From: Cryomorphaceae bacterium
GTDB lineage: Bacteria; Bacteroidota; Bacteroidia; Flavobacteriales_G; Salibacteraceae
DNA: 8,567 nucleotides
NCBI GenBank assembly: GCA_003564735.1
Contig: PXEK01000396.1
Span: 1 to 8,567 of the forward strand
Direction of reading: 5' to 3'
The notes beneath the pieces are model-generated. The model was not told where the DNA came from, did no database searches, and was given only the letters and a program-made list of their open reading frames with translations. Shown here piece after piece: positions 1 through 7,900 of the stretch (position 1 is its first letter; each line of letters opens with the position of its first letter). The position numbers and the translations under genes are program-made.

Positions 1-1
1 G

Positions 2-535
2 GTGGGTCATCCGCTAAATGCAGATACCATGATGGGCGCTCAAGCCAGTGAAGACCAATACGAAAAGATTTTATCGTATTTCGATATCGGAAGAGAAGAA
101 GGTGCTGAAGTACTTTGTGGAGGCAAGGCTTACAAGGCGGGCGGCGTATCCGATTCGGGATACTATATTGAGCCCACCATTTTAAAAGGGCATAATAAAA
201 TGAGGGTATTTCAAGAAGAGATATTCGGGCCGGTGACATCGGTAACCACTTTTAAAACGCAAGAGGAGGCCATTGAAATAGCGAACGACACACTTTACGG
301 TTTAGGAGCCGGTTTGTGGACAAGAGATGCTCATGAGATTTATAAAATACCCCGAGCGATTCAAGCGGGACGTGTTTGGGTAAATTGTTATCATGCCTAT
401 CCGGCACACGCGCCGTTTGGAGGCTATAAAAAGTCAGGCTTTGGGAGAGAAACTCACAAGATGATGCTCAATCACTATTTCCAAACAAAAAACATGCTTA
501 TTTCTTATGATAAGAATAAGCTGGGTTTCTTTTAA
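2..535 (+). CDS. Aldehyde dehydrogenase, AldB/ExaC type, C-terminal part (5' end outside window)
   Basis: This is the last 178 in-frame codons, stop included, of an NAD(P)-dependent aldehyde dehydrogenase; the gene starts before the window, so the GTG at base 2 is an internal valine codon, not a start. The fragment covers the end of the catalytic domain and the oligomerisation tail. Visible family marks are the MMGAQAS stretch near its start, EEIFGPV at fragment residues 72-78 (the Glu contacts the nicotinamide ribose in this superfamily), VWVNCY at 125-130 and [14 protein letters not shown] at 137-150. The end, a tyrosine-rich tail closing in LGFF, resembles acetaldehyde dehydrogenases AldB and ExaC, which oxidise acetaldehyde and similar short aldehydes to the acid. 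The catalytic Cys and general-base Glu lie upstream and cannot be checked. The next genes, an acyl-CoA synthetase and a DUF779 protein, fit a role in short-aldehyde use. Superfamily is certain; the subfamily and substrate are inferred from similarity recalled by eye. Confidence 0.93.
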   Translation: MGHPLNADTMMGAQASEDQYEKILSYFDIGREEGAEVLCGGKAYKAGGVSDSGYYIEPTILKGHNKMRVFQEEIFGPVTSVTTFKTQEEAIEIANDTLYGLGAGLWTRDAHEIYKIPRAIQAGRVWVNCYHAYPAHAPFGGYKKSGFGRETHKMMLNHYFQTKNMLISYDKNKLGFF

Positions 536-575
536 GTTGAATAAACTTTAAAAAGTGTTTAGTTGAACACGAAAC

Positions 576-613
576 AGACTGCAAAACCAAAAGGTTTTGC
601 AGTCTTTACTTTT
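576..613 (+). terminator. Rho-independent terminator after the aldehyde dehydrogenase gene
   Basis: A perfect 13-bp stem (AGACTGCAAAACC at 576-588 and its complement at 593-605) closes a four-base AAAA loop and is followed by a T-rich stretch, TTACTTTT. It lies 40 bases after the dehydrogenase stop codon. It should end or reduce read-through into the acyl-CoA synthetase gene, so the two genes are probably not one simple operon. Confidence 0.85.
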
Positions 614-679
614 AGCCGCTTGAGAGGCTTGGTTAATTTGAAAGTAACAACAAAAACTTAATCCTTATCTTTAATTCAC

Positions 680-2572
680 ATGAGTGAAAAAAATGAATAC
701 GACCTATTATACGCCAAAAGTTTAGAAGAGCCTGAAAAGTTTTGGGGGTCACAAGCAAAAGACCTTGAGTGGCTTAAGCCGCCGAAAAAAGTGATGAGTG
801 AATCTATTGATTCCTCCCGTGTTTGGTTTCCGGATGGTGAAACTAATTTGAGTTACTTGTGTATCGATCAACACATAAAGAATGGGTTTGGTGATGAAAC
901 AGCAATCATTTATGATTCCGCCGTCCAAAACAAAGTAGAGAAATTCACATATAACGAAGTGCTTGATAAGGTGAGCCGACTTGCGGGCGGACTTCAAAAA
1001 CTTGGGGTTAAAAAAGGAGATACGGTAATCATTTACATGCCTATGATACCGCAGGCTGTTTTTAGTATCTTGGCGTGTGCTCGAATAGGGGCAATCCACT
1101 CCGTGGTATTTGGCGGCTTTGCTCCAAATGAATTGGCATTGAGGATAGATGATGCTCGTCCAAAAGTTGTTATTTCGGCAACGGTTGGTATTGAGGTGAA
1201 TAAAATAATTCCCTATGTTCCAATACTCAAAAAGGCAATAGAAAAAGCCTCTCATAAGCCTGAGGCTGCAATTTTGTATGACAGAAAGGTAGAGAATACT
1301 CCGCTAAGCGATATCTCATTTGTAGATTATCACAAACTTCAAGAAGAGTCAACGCCGGCTGCCCCCGTAAGCTTAAAAGCAGACCACCCTTCATATATTC
1401 TGTACACATCAGGCACCACCGGAAAGCCCAAGGGTGTGGTGAGAGATACCGGGGGTTACGCCGTCGCGCTTAATTTTTCAATGAAATATATTTATGGAGT
1501 AAAACCGGGAGATGTATTCTGGGCAGCCTCTGATGTGGGCTGGGTTGTAGGCCATAGTTATATTGTTTATGCCCCTATGATTTACCGTGCAACAACGGTT
1601 CTTTATGAAGGCAAGCCGGTTAAAACTCCCGACCCCGGAGCATTTTGGCGCATAATAAGCCAACATAAAGTGAATGTTATGTTTACCGCACCTACCGCAT
1701 TTAGAGCAATAAAAAAGGAAGATCCTTCAGGAAAGTTTCTTCATAAATACGATATTTCAACTCTGCGTTTTCAGTTTTTAGCCGGCGAACGTTGCGATGA
1801 ATCAACTCTAAAGTGGTCGCAAAAGATGCTTAAAATACCGGTAGTTGACCATTGGTGGCAAACCGAAAGCGGCTGGCCCATTGCCTCCAACTTTATGGGG
1901 TTGGAACCGCATAAAACCAAAACGGGCTCGGCCGGTAAAGCTGTACCGGGCTACTTTCTTACCATTGTTGATGAAAAGGGTCGCGAAGTTGGTGCGAATC
2001 AAGAAGGTTATGTTTGTTTAAAACCCCCTATGCCTCCCGGTTTTGCTCTTACTCTTTGGGGCAATAACGAGCGGTTCGTAAAAAGTTATTTCACAAGGTT
2101 TAAAGGATATTACTTCTCGGGGGATAGCGGATATGTTGATGAAGATGGTTATATTTTCATCACCGGCAGGGTTGATGATGTTATAAACGTGGCGGGGCAT
2201 CGCTTGTCTACCGCCTCAATGGAGGAAGCTATAGCACTACATCCCGCTGTGGCGGAATGCGCCGTGGTAGCTAAGCAGGACAGATTAAAAGGAGAGCTAC
2301 CTATAGCCATGGTTGTATTGAAACCGGAAAGCCAAAAAGAAGTAGACACTATTGAGCAGCAATTGACACAAAAGGTTCGCGAGTCTGTAGGGCCCATAGC
2401 AAGCTTGAAAGAGGTTGTCGTAGTTCTTCGGTTACCTAAGACGCGCAGCGGTAAGGTGCTGCGAAGAATTTTACGTACTTTGGTTAACGGTAAAAGCTAT
2501 CAAGTGCCATCTACCATAGAAGATCCCGCGGTTATTCCCGAAATTGTTGAATGTTTGAAAAAATCAAATTAA
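680..2572 (+). CDS. prpE: Propionyl-CoA/acetyl-CoA synthetase (AMP-forming), PrpE/ACSS3 type
   Basis: A complete 630-residue AMP-forming acyl-CoA synthetase of the ANL superfamily. It activates a short carboxylate with ATP to an acyl-adenylate and then transfers the acyl group to CoA, in the cytoplasm. Visible motifs are the ATP-binding loop YTSGTTGKPKG (242-252), WWQTESG (392-398), the ribose-binding Asp in SGDSGY (D482), the hinge-region Arg in GRVDDV (R497) and the catalytic lysine in PKTRSGK (K592), the residue often acetylated in this family. Length and wording (VVRDTGGYAV, WAASDVGWVVGHSY, VLYEGKP, AGERCD) match PrpE and ACSS3 better than classical Acs of about 650 residues, so propionate is the likelier substrate, though acetate use is common. 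The ATG at 680 gives the normal N-terminus; no Shine-Dalgarno is seen, as usual in Bacteroidota. The DUF779 gene follows after 41 bases, probably on the same transcript. The enzyme class is certain; propionate versus acetate is inference. Confidence 0.95.
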   Translation: MSEKNEYDLLYAKSLEEPEKFWGSQAKDLEWLKPPKKVMSESIDSSRVWFPDGETNLSYLCIDQHIKNGFGDETAIIYDSAVQNKVEKFTYNEVLDKVSRLAGGLQKLGVKKGDTVIIYMPMIPQAVFSILACARIGAIHSVVFGGFAPNELALRIDDARPKVVISATVGIEVNKIIPYVPILKKAIEKASHKPEAAILYDRKVENTPLSDISFVDYHKLQEESTPAAPVSLKADHPSYILYTSGTTGKPKGVVRDTGGYAVALNFSMKYIYGVKPGDVFWAASDVGWVVGHSYIVYAPMIYRATTVLYEGKPVKTPDPGAFWRIISQHKVNVMFTAPTAFRAIKKEDPSGKFLHKYDISTLRFQFLAGERCDESTLKWSQKMLKIPVVDHWWQTESGWPIASNFMGLEPHKTKTGSAGKAVPGYFLTIVDEKGREVGANQEGYVCLKPPMPPGFALTLWGNNERFVKSYFTRFKGYYFSGDSGYVDEDGYIFITGRVDDVINVAGHRLSTASMEEAIALHPAVAECAVVAKQDRLKGELPIAMVVLKPESQKEVDTIEQQLTQKVRESVGPIASLKEVVVVLRLPKTRSGKVLRRILRTLVNGKSYQVPSTIEDPAVIPEIVECLKKSN

Positions 2573-2613
2573 AAGCATTAATTAAGTCGCAATCAAATTA
2601 AAATCAAGGTATT

Positions 2614-2970
2614 ATGGAAAGAGTTACAGTTACGAAAGAAGCAGAGGGTTTAATTGATAAACTTCGAGAAGAGCATGGGGATTTGATGTTTCACCAAAGC
2701 GGAGGGTGTTGCGATGGTTCTCAACCCATGTGTTTCGGTAAAGGAGAATTTATGACCGGCGACAGTGATGTCAAGTTGGGAGAGGTTCACGGGTGTGAAT
2801 TTTATATGAGCCGTGATCAATTCGAATATTGGAAACACACCCACCTCACTTTAGATGTGGTTAAAGGGCGCGGCTCGAGCTTTTCGCTTGAAATTCCTAC
2901 CGGCTTTCGCTTTATCATTCGCTCACGTGTTTTCACCGCAGAGGAGCTTAAAGAGCTTGGTGAAATATGA
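2614..2970 (+). CDS. DUF779 family protein, probable partner of the aldehyde dehydrogenase
   Basis: A 118-residue cytosolic protein of the DUF779 family, whose molecular function is not established as far as I know. The family signature is plain: HQSGGCCDGSQPMCF at residues 27-41, with adjacent cysteines C32 and C33 and a third at C40, a further C61, and the conserved C-terminal blocks KGRGSSFSLE (84-93) and GFRFIIRSR (97-105). There is no signal peptide or membrane segment. DUF779 genes recur beside aldehyde dehydrogenase genes in other phyla (for example Rv0458/Rv0459 in Mycobacterium tuberculosis), and here the dehydrogenase lies only one gene away. The cysteine cluster invites a role in metal binding, redox protection or maturation of the dehydrogenase, but that is inference. 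The start at 2614 is 41 bases after the synthetase stop, with only a weak AAGGT upstream; no terminator or promoter is seen in that gap, so co-transcription with prpE is likely. Confidence 0.9.
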   Translation: MERVTVTKEAEGLIDKLREEHGDLMFHQSGGCCDGSQPMCFGKGEFMTGDSDVKLGEVHGCEFYMSRDQFEYWKHTHLTLDVVKGRGSSFSLEIPTGFRFIIRSRVFTAEELKELGEI

Positions 2971-3132
2971 GTTGAATCAAAGCACGCTCGCGAGTTTTAA
3001 TTTTAAGTTGAATAGTTATTTGCCGACCGTTTACAAAGGACTTTTAACTCTGAAGTTTAAAGGAGAAAAGTCGTTTTAAAGTTAAACCATAACCCACATT
3101 ACTCTGTCCCCGGTAATTGTCCTGCGAAAAGC

Positions 3133-3168
3133 AAAAAGCCGTTCTACGTGAAAGTAGAACGGCTTTTT
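3133..3168. terminator. Bidirectional terminator between convergent DUF779 and hppD genes
   Basis: A perfect 15-bp inverted repeat (AAAAAGCCGTTCTAC at 3133-3147, complement at 3154-3168) encloses a six-base GTGAAA loop. The arms begin with A5 and end with T5, so on either strand the RNA hairpin is followed by a U run. It lies 25 bases past the hppD stop and about 160 bases past the DUF779 stop, so it can serve both. The stretch 2971-3132 holds no gene or other signal that I can support. Confidence 0.92.
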
Positions 3169-3193
3169 TAGTAATCTATCCGGGACTACAAAA

Positions 3194-4339
3194 CTATAAA
3201 GTGCCTCGCAGTTCTTGTTCTCGTTCAATAGCTTCAAATAAAGCCTTAAAATTACCCTTACCGAATGATTTAGCACCTTTTCGTTGAATGATTTCGAAGA
3301 ATAACGTAGGCCTGTCTGTCAACGGTTTTGTGAACAACTGAAGTAAATACCCTTCATCATCGCGGTCAATTAAAATACCCAGCTCGGCCAGCGGCTCCAA
3401 ATCTTCATCGATTTCTCCCACACGGTCTAAAACCGTATCGTAATAAGTTTTGGGTACTTTGAGGAATTCTACCCCGCGCTCCTTCATCTTGGAAACCGTT
3501 TCAATAATGTTGTCCGTAGCTACGGCCAAATGCTGTACACCGGCGCCTTTATAAAAATCAATATACTCTTCAATTTGTGATTTTTTGACTCCCTCGGCAG
3601 GTTCATTAATGGGGAATTTCACACGCCCGTTGCCGTTGGTCATCACCTTACTCATGAGCGCGGTGTACTTTGTTGAAATATCCTTATCATCAAAAGAAAC
3701 AAGCTGTGCAAAGCCCATCACATTCTTGTAAAAATCAACCCAAGTGTTCATTTCATTCCAGCCCACATTGCCTACCATGTGGTCAATGTACTTAAGCCCT
3801 ACAGGCTCCGGATTGTAATCTGTCTTGTGCTTTACAAAACCGGGCATAAAATGCCCCTTGTAATTTTTACGTTCTATGAAATAATGAACGGTTTCTCCGT
3901 AAGTATAAATACCTGACTTTATAATGTAACCGTTTTCGTCTTCTATTTTTTCGGGTTTCATGAATGATTTGGCACCTCGCTTTGTGGTCTCTTCCCACGA
4001 TTTTGTGGCGTCGTCAACCCAAAACGAAACGTATTTTACGCCGTCGCCGTGTTTGTCTATATGCTCATTCATCCAACCCCCCGGACTCATAGGCGTGGTG
4101 AAAATCAATACAATTTTATCCTGTTTTAAAGCGTAAGAGCTGCTGTTTTTCATTCCCGTTTCCAAACCCGCGTATGCAAAATCTTGAAAACCGAATGCTG
4201 TTTTATAAAAGTGAGCTGCCTGTTTGGCGTTACCCACAATAAATTCTACGTGATCCATCCCGTTGATGGGTAAAAAATCTTCCGCTTCGGGAAATTCTTT
4301 GGTCAAGCCCAGTGAGGTTTTATCTTTTAGTGCTGTCAT
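3194..4339 (-). CDS. hppD: 4-hydroxyphenylpyruvate dioxygenase
   Basis: A complete 381-residue non-haem iron(II) dioxygenase that turns 4-hydroxyphenylpyruvate and O2 into homogentisate and CO2, the second step of tyrosine breakdown; cytosolic. It shows the two vicinal-oxygen-chelate halves expected: an N-terminal half starting near GMDHVEFIVG (27-36) and the catalytic half from about residue 181 on. The iron ligands are H187 (in IDHMVGNV), H270 (in VQHLAVAT) and E349 (in FFEIIQR); the C-terminal helix with GKGNFKALFEAIE (360-372) carries F364, which lines the active site. By my count these positions coincide with the numbering known for the Streptomyces avermitilis enzyme. Length is normal and nothing is missing. 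The ATG at 4339 gives a short, usual N-terminus. The gene is convergent with the DUF779 gene and divergent from the large repeat-protein gene, with its own promoter, so it appears to be a single-gene unit; no other tyrosine-pathway gene is in the window. Confidence 0.98.
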   Translation of the reverse strand: MTALKDKTSLGLTKEFPEAEDFLPINGMDHVEFIVGNAKQAAHFYKTAFGFQDFAYAGLETGMKNSSSYALKQDKIVLIFTTPMSPGGWMNEHIDKHGDGVKYVSFWVDDATKSWEETTKRGAKSFMKPEKIEDENGYIIKSGIYTYGETVHYFIERKNYKGHFMPGFVKHKTDYNPEPVGLKYIDHMVGNVGWNEMNTWVDFYKNVMGFAQLVSFDDKDISTKYTALMSKVMTNGNGRVKFPINEPAEGVKKSQIEEYIDFYKGAGVQHLAVATDNIIETVSKMKERGVEFLKVPKTYYDTVLDRVGEIDEDLEPLAELGILIDRDDEGYLLQLFTKPLTDRPTLFFEIIQRKGAKSFGKGNFKALFEAIEREQELRGTL

Positions 4340-4387
4340 GTTGAACTGTTTTTAAACTTCAATAATCAGGAAAATACGTCCTAACGG

Positions 4388-4395
4388 CAAAGGTA
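4388..4395 (-). promoter_or_regulatory. Bacteroidota -7 promoter box for hppD
   Basis: Read on the minus strand the bases are TACCTTTG, an exact match to the Bacteroidota -7 consensus TAnnTTTG. It lies 48 bases upstream of the hppD start codon, leaving a leader of about 40 bases. No good TTG -33 box is found at the usual 17-23 base spacing; the position is instead occupied by one arm of an inverted repeat (4409-4419), which may mean activator dependence. Confidence 0.7.
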
Positions 4396-4408
4396 CAAAA
4401 TTTTGATT

Positions 4409-4494
4409 GGGTTCTGACCATTACGAACCAACCCTCACCCTGTAGAGTAATGAACTTCTTTTTTACAGCGTTTCATTTTTATCGGTCAGAACCC
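4409..4494. repeat. 11-bp perfect inverted repeat with arms 64 bases apart, upstream of hppD
   Basis: GGGTTCTGACC at 4409-4419 is the exact reverse complement of GGTCAGAACCC at 4484-4494. The near arm begins 13 bases beyond the hppD -7 box, where a -33 element or operator would sit. The interior holds a smaller CTGTA/TACAG inverted pair (4440-4444, 4464-4468). It could be paired binding sites for a regulator acting by looping, or the ends of a small decayed insertion. No target-site duplication is visible at its edges. Confidence 0.6.
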
Positions 4495-4698
4495 TGAAAG
4501 CCGTCTGCTCAAAATTCTCATGACTACCGAAATAAGCAAACCGCTATTTTGATTTTGGAAAAACGCAGAGGAAACTTTATGTGGATTAAATATAAAGAAT
4601 TAAGATAAAGTATTGTCTTGTTAACCCCTCTAAGTGAATAATAAACCCTTTGTTTTTGTTTTTTAAAAGGTTAAAAAGTAACATGAGGGGCGTTAGGC

Positions 4699-4728
4699 TT
4701 TGACAAACAAAATAATAAGTTACATTTG
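4699..4728 (+). promoter_or_regulatory. Bacteroidota-type promoter for the large repeat-protein gene
   Basis: TTTG at 4699-4702 and TACATTTG at 4721-4728 are separated by 18 bases, matching the -33 TTG / -7 TAnnTTTG promoter layout of this phylum. Transcription would start near 4735, giving a leader of roughly 145 bases before the ATG at 4883. Confidence 0.72.
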
Positions 4729-4732
4729 CCGT

Positions 4733-4779
4733 AAATAATATTTTTAAAGTTTATGGCACTTCTCTAAAATAATATTTTT
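4733..4779 (+). repeat. 13-bp AT-rich direct repeat in the leader of the large gene
   Basis: AAATAATATTTTT occurs at 4733-4745 and again at 4767-4779, 34 bases apart, about three helical turns. Both copies lie just after the predicted transcription start. This could be a regulator site pair or just low-complexity AT-rich sequence. Confidence 0.45.
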
Positions 4780-4882
4780 TCAAAAATTTAGCGCGCTGTT
4801 AACTGATCACCTGTTTTGGCAATAAATGTTTTTGCTCAAGTCTTGCCTAACTAATCATTCTAAGAGCCTCAAAATTTTATGT

Positions 4883-4960
4883 ATGCAAATCCCAACTAAC
4901 CTCAAAGCTCTTTTTTTTGTATTTTTTGCGATACTGTTTCTTAATCTGCAATATCAAGCT
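4883..4960 (+). other. Signal peptide of the large repeat protein
   Basis: Residues 1-26. A short N-region with one lysine (K8) is followed by a hydrophobic core of Ala, Leu, Phe, Val and Ile (about 9-20) and a polar stretch ending in YQA. Cleavage is expected after A26, leaving a mature start of QDGALN. This supports Sec export to the periplasm and the start codon at 4883. Confidence 0.82.
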
Positions 4961-7900
4961 CAAGATGGAGCATTAAATACTTCATTTAATACTGCCGATT
5001 TAGGATTGGGCTTAGGAGACGGGCCAAGCTCCAATGTAGCCGCAGTTGGTATTCAACCCGACGGAAAAATTCTTGTTGCGGGCCAATTGGCAAATTACAA
5101 CGGCACGAGTTCTAATAGGATGGTGCGATTAAATACCGATGGTACTGTAGACAATACGTTCAATGTTGGATTTACGCTCAATTCATTTATCAGGGATTTT
5201 GTTATTCAGCCTGACGGTAGAATTATTATTGTAGGTCTGTGGAACAGTGATGCAACAAATCCTTTAGGGCCTGTACCGGGGAGAATTGCCAGACTTAATA
5301 CCGATGGGTCTGTAGATTATTCTTTTAATCCGGGCGCAAGTACATCGGGTATAATTGAAACAGTAGATCTTCAAAGTGACGGCCGAATTATAATCGGAGG
5401 TTTATTTAATCAGTTTGATAACGTAAACGTGGGTAATATTGCTCGATTGAATACTAACGGTTCTTTAGACGCTTCCTTTAATGGAAACAATTCAGGTGCA
5501 GACCAAATGATTCATAAAGTACTCGTGCAGCCCAACAATCGAATTTTGATAGGGGGCTCTTTCACTGTTTTCAATAACGTGAGTAGAAATAGAATTGCCC
5601 GGTTGGATGCGAACGGTACTTTAGATAACTCATTTAATCCGGGTTCAGGGTTTGATTTCACTGTGTATTCTATTGCGCTGCGTTCAGATAATAGAATATT
5701 GGTGGGAGGTAATTTCACTTCTTTCAACAATAGCTCGGTGAATAATTTAGTCTTGCTTAATGCCAACGGTTCTCGGGATTTTTCTTACAATGTGGGAGGC
5801 TCAGGCGCAGGAGGTTCGGGTGTTATAAATATTTATGACATAAAAATCTTATCAAATGATCGGGTTCTTATTGGCGGGGATTTTAACACGTTTAACGGCG
5901 TCAATCGAAACAGAATTGCGAGGTTGAATGCGAACGGTTCCGTTGATAATACATTTGACCCCGGAAGCGGGGCGAACCAAAGAGTAGAAGCTATAGCCGT
6001 TCAAACAAACGGCAGTTATATTCTTGGAGGTTGGATGAGAGAATATAACGGCTTTTGCTCTCGATTTGTACTACGCATAGATTCGGCAGGAAACTTCGAC
6101 ACTTCGTTTAACCCGGGAACCGGATTTAACGGACCTGTTTTGAATACAAGTGTTCAACCTGACGGCAGGGTTCTTGTCGGGGGATCCTTCACTGCTTTCA
6201 ACGATATTTGTCAAGGCCGAATTACGCGATTGAACGCAAACGGTACGCTTGACCCTTCGTTTAACCCCGGAAGTGGTGCAAGTGCAAGCGTGCAGGCTAT
6301 TAAAGTTCAGCAAGATAATCGTATTCTTATTGGTGGTGGCTTTACTTCTTTTGATGGAGTTGTTATTTTTAGAATGGTCAGACTTAACACTGATGGTTCT
6401 ACCGATAACACTTTTAATGTAGGCACCGGCCCGAACAATGATGTGAACAGTATGGCTTTACAACCGGATGGCAGAATTATAGCCGCCGGCCGATTCACCG
6501 ACTTTAACGGTGTTGCAAGAAATAGGATTGTTCGATTAAATTCTAACGGTAGTATTGACCCCTCGTTTACCACCCCCTTTAGTTTCCAAGAATCTTGGCA
6601 CGAAATAAACTCTATTTCACTTCAGCAAGACGGTAAAATAGTGATAGGTGGAATATTTACTATTGTCGGTATAGGTTTGACTAACCTTGCGCGTTTAAAT
6701 CCTGATGGTTCTCTTGACAGTACATTTAACGTGACTACAGGTCCTAATAATAGAGTGCGCACTACGGTGTATCAACCTAACGGAAAAATTTTGATTGGTG
6801 GACAGTTTACTACTGTTAACGGCGCAGGGAGAAACAGAATAGCAAGGCTCAACAGCGACGGTTCTTTAGACAATACTTTTAATCCCGGCACGGGAGCAAA
6901 CAACACGGTACACCATATTGCTCTTCAACCCGATATGAAAATGATTATCGGTGGGGAATTTACAAACTTTGCCGGTAATTTTAGTCCGAGAATCGCCAGA
7001 ATAAACCCCGATGGTTCATTTGATAACTCATACTCTTCCGGCTCGGGTGCAAATGCCACTATTCGTCACATATCGTTTTTACAAAGCGAAAACGCGATTA
7101 TTGGAGGGGAATATACATCTTACTCAGGTACGGGACGAAATCGCATTGCAGAAATAAACGGTACATTCAATACATGTCCAATGCCTAGTCAACTCGCCGC
7201 AAATAATATTACCGCAACTCAAGCCGATTTGACGTGGACAGAGAACGGTTCGGCAACACAATGGATAATTGAATATGGTCCCACTGGTTTTACCCAAGGC
7301 ACGGGAACATTCGACACCTTAAATACAAGCAATTACACGCTTACGGGTTTAACGCCTAGTACTTCTTATGACTTTTTTGTCAGAGCCAAATGTGATCTCG
7401 GCTTTTTTTCCGATTGGGCAGGTCCCGAGAATTTTCAAACGATATGTCCGTCATTAAATGTGATGATTTCGTCACAAGTCAATGTCTCTTGTGCCGGTGG
7501 GGCAGATGGAGAGGTCACGGTTAATGCTTCCGGTGGCAGCGCACCATACACATTTAACTGGCCCGGCCCGGATACAGGTACAACCAAAACGAATTTATCG
7601 GCAGGAAACTACACGGTTACGGTTGTTGATGCAAACGGCTGTATTGACTCTATACTTATTACCATCTTACAGCCTGATTCACTAATCGCGTCGGTTTCTG
7701 TAGCTCAAAACGTTTTTTGTAATGCGGGTAATGCGGGAAATGCGACAGTTAGTGCAACAGGCGGTTCGGGTGCTTACAGTTATTTGTGGTCTAATTTAGC
7801 CACAGTAGCTACACAAATAGCTTTATCCCCGGGCAGCTACACCGTAACCGTTAGCGATACTAATAACTGCCAAGATTCGGTACAGTTTTCTTTGTCAGAC

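Larger units (their letters stand above)
4340..4882. other. Divergent intergenic region between hppD and the large repeat-protein gene
   Basis: A 543-base AT-rich region. It holds the hppD promoter (minus strand), an 11-bp inverted repeat with arms 64 bases apart, a plus-strand promoter near 4700-4728, and an AT-rich leader with a 13-bp direct repeat. The only open frames seen in it are of a dozen codons or fewer, apart from a 19-codon in-frame extension of the right-hand gene from an ATG at 4826. Nothing supportable was seen between about 4500 and 4690. Confidence 0.7.

Noticed and set aside
633..640. Possible -7 box TTAATTTG for the acyl-CoA synthetase gene
   Set aside because: It misses the conserved A at the second position and has no TTG box at proper spacing; too weak to list as a promoter.
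749..1255. A 168-codon open frame on the minus strand inside the acyl-CoA synthetase gene
   Set aside because: The plus strand encodes an unmistakable full-length enzyme here; the antisense product resembles nothing and has atypical composition. The same applies to the other antisense frames at 1227-2397, 2650-2844, 5512-6573 and 8150-8398.
2855..3079. A 74-codon plus-strand frame overlapping the end of the DUF779 gene
   Set aside because: Most of its first half is the DUF779 coding sequence read in another frame, it has no recognisable domain, and no start signal supports it.
4409..4494. Reading the inverted repeat as a MITE or insertion-sequence remnant
   Set aside because: No target-site duplication and no transposase sequence are visible, so it is listed only as an inverted repeat.
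4862..4912. AAGAGC/GCTCTT pair spanning the start of the large gene, the second arm followed by a T run
   Set aside because: Only six base pairs with a 39-base loop, and the T run is coding sequence of the signal peptide; not a credible terminator or start-blocking hairpin.
4964..7171. Regular spacing of about 153 bases, resembling an array such as CRISPR
   Set aside because: The repeats are protein-level, diverged in DNA, in one reading frame, and far longer than CRISPR units.
7482..7685. A 67-codon plus-strand frame within the SprB region
   Set aside because: It is an alternative frame of the large protein gene, whose own frame stays open and shows clear repeats.
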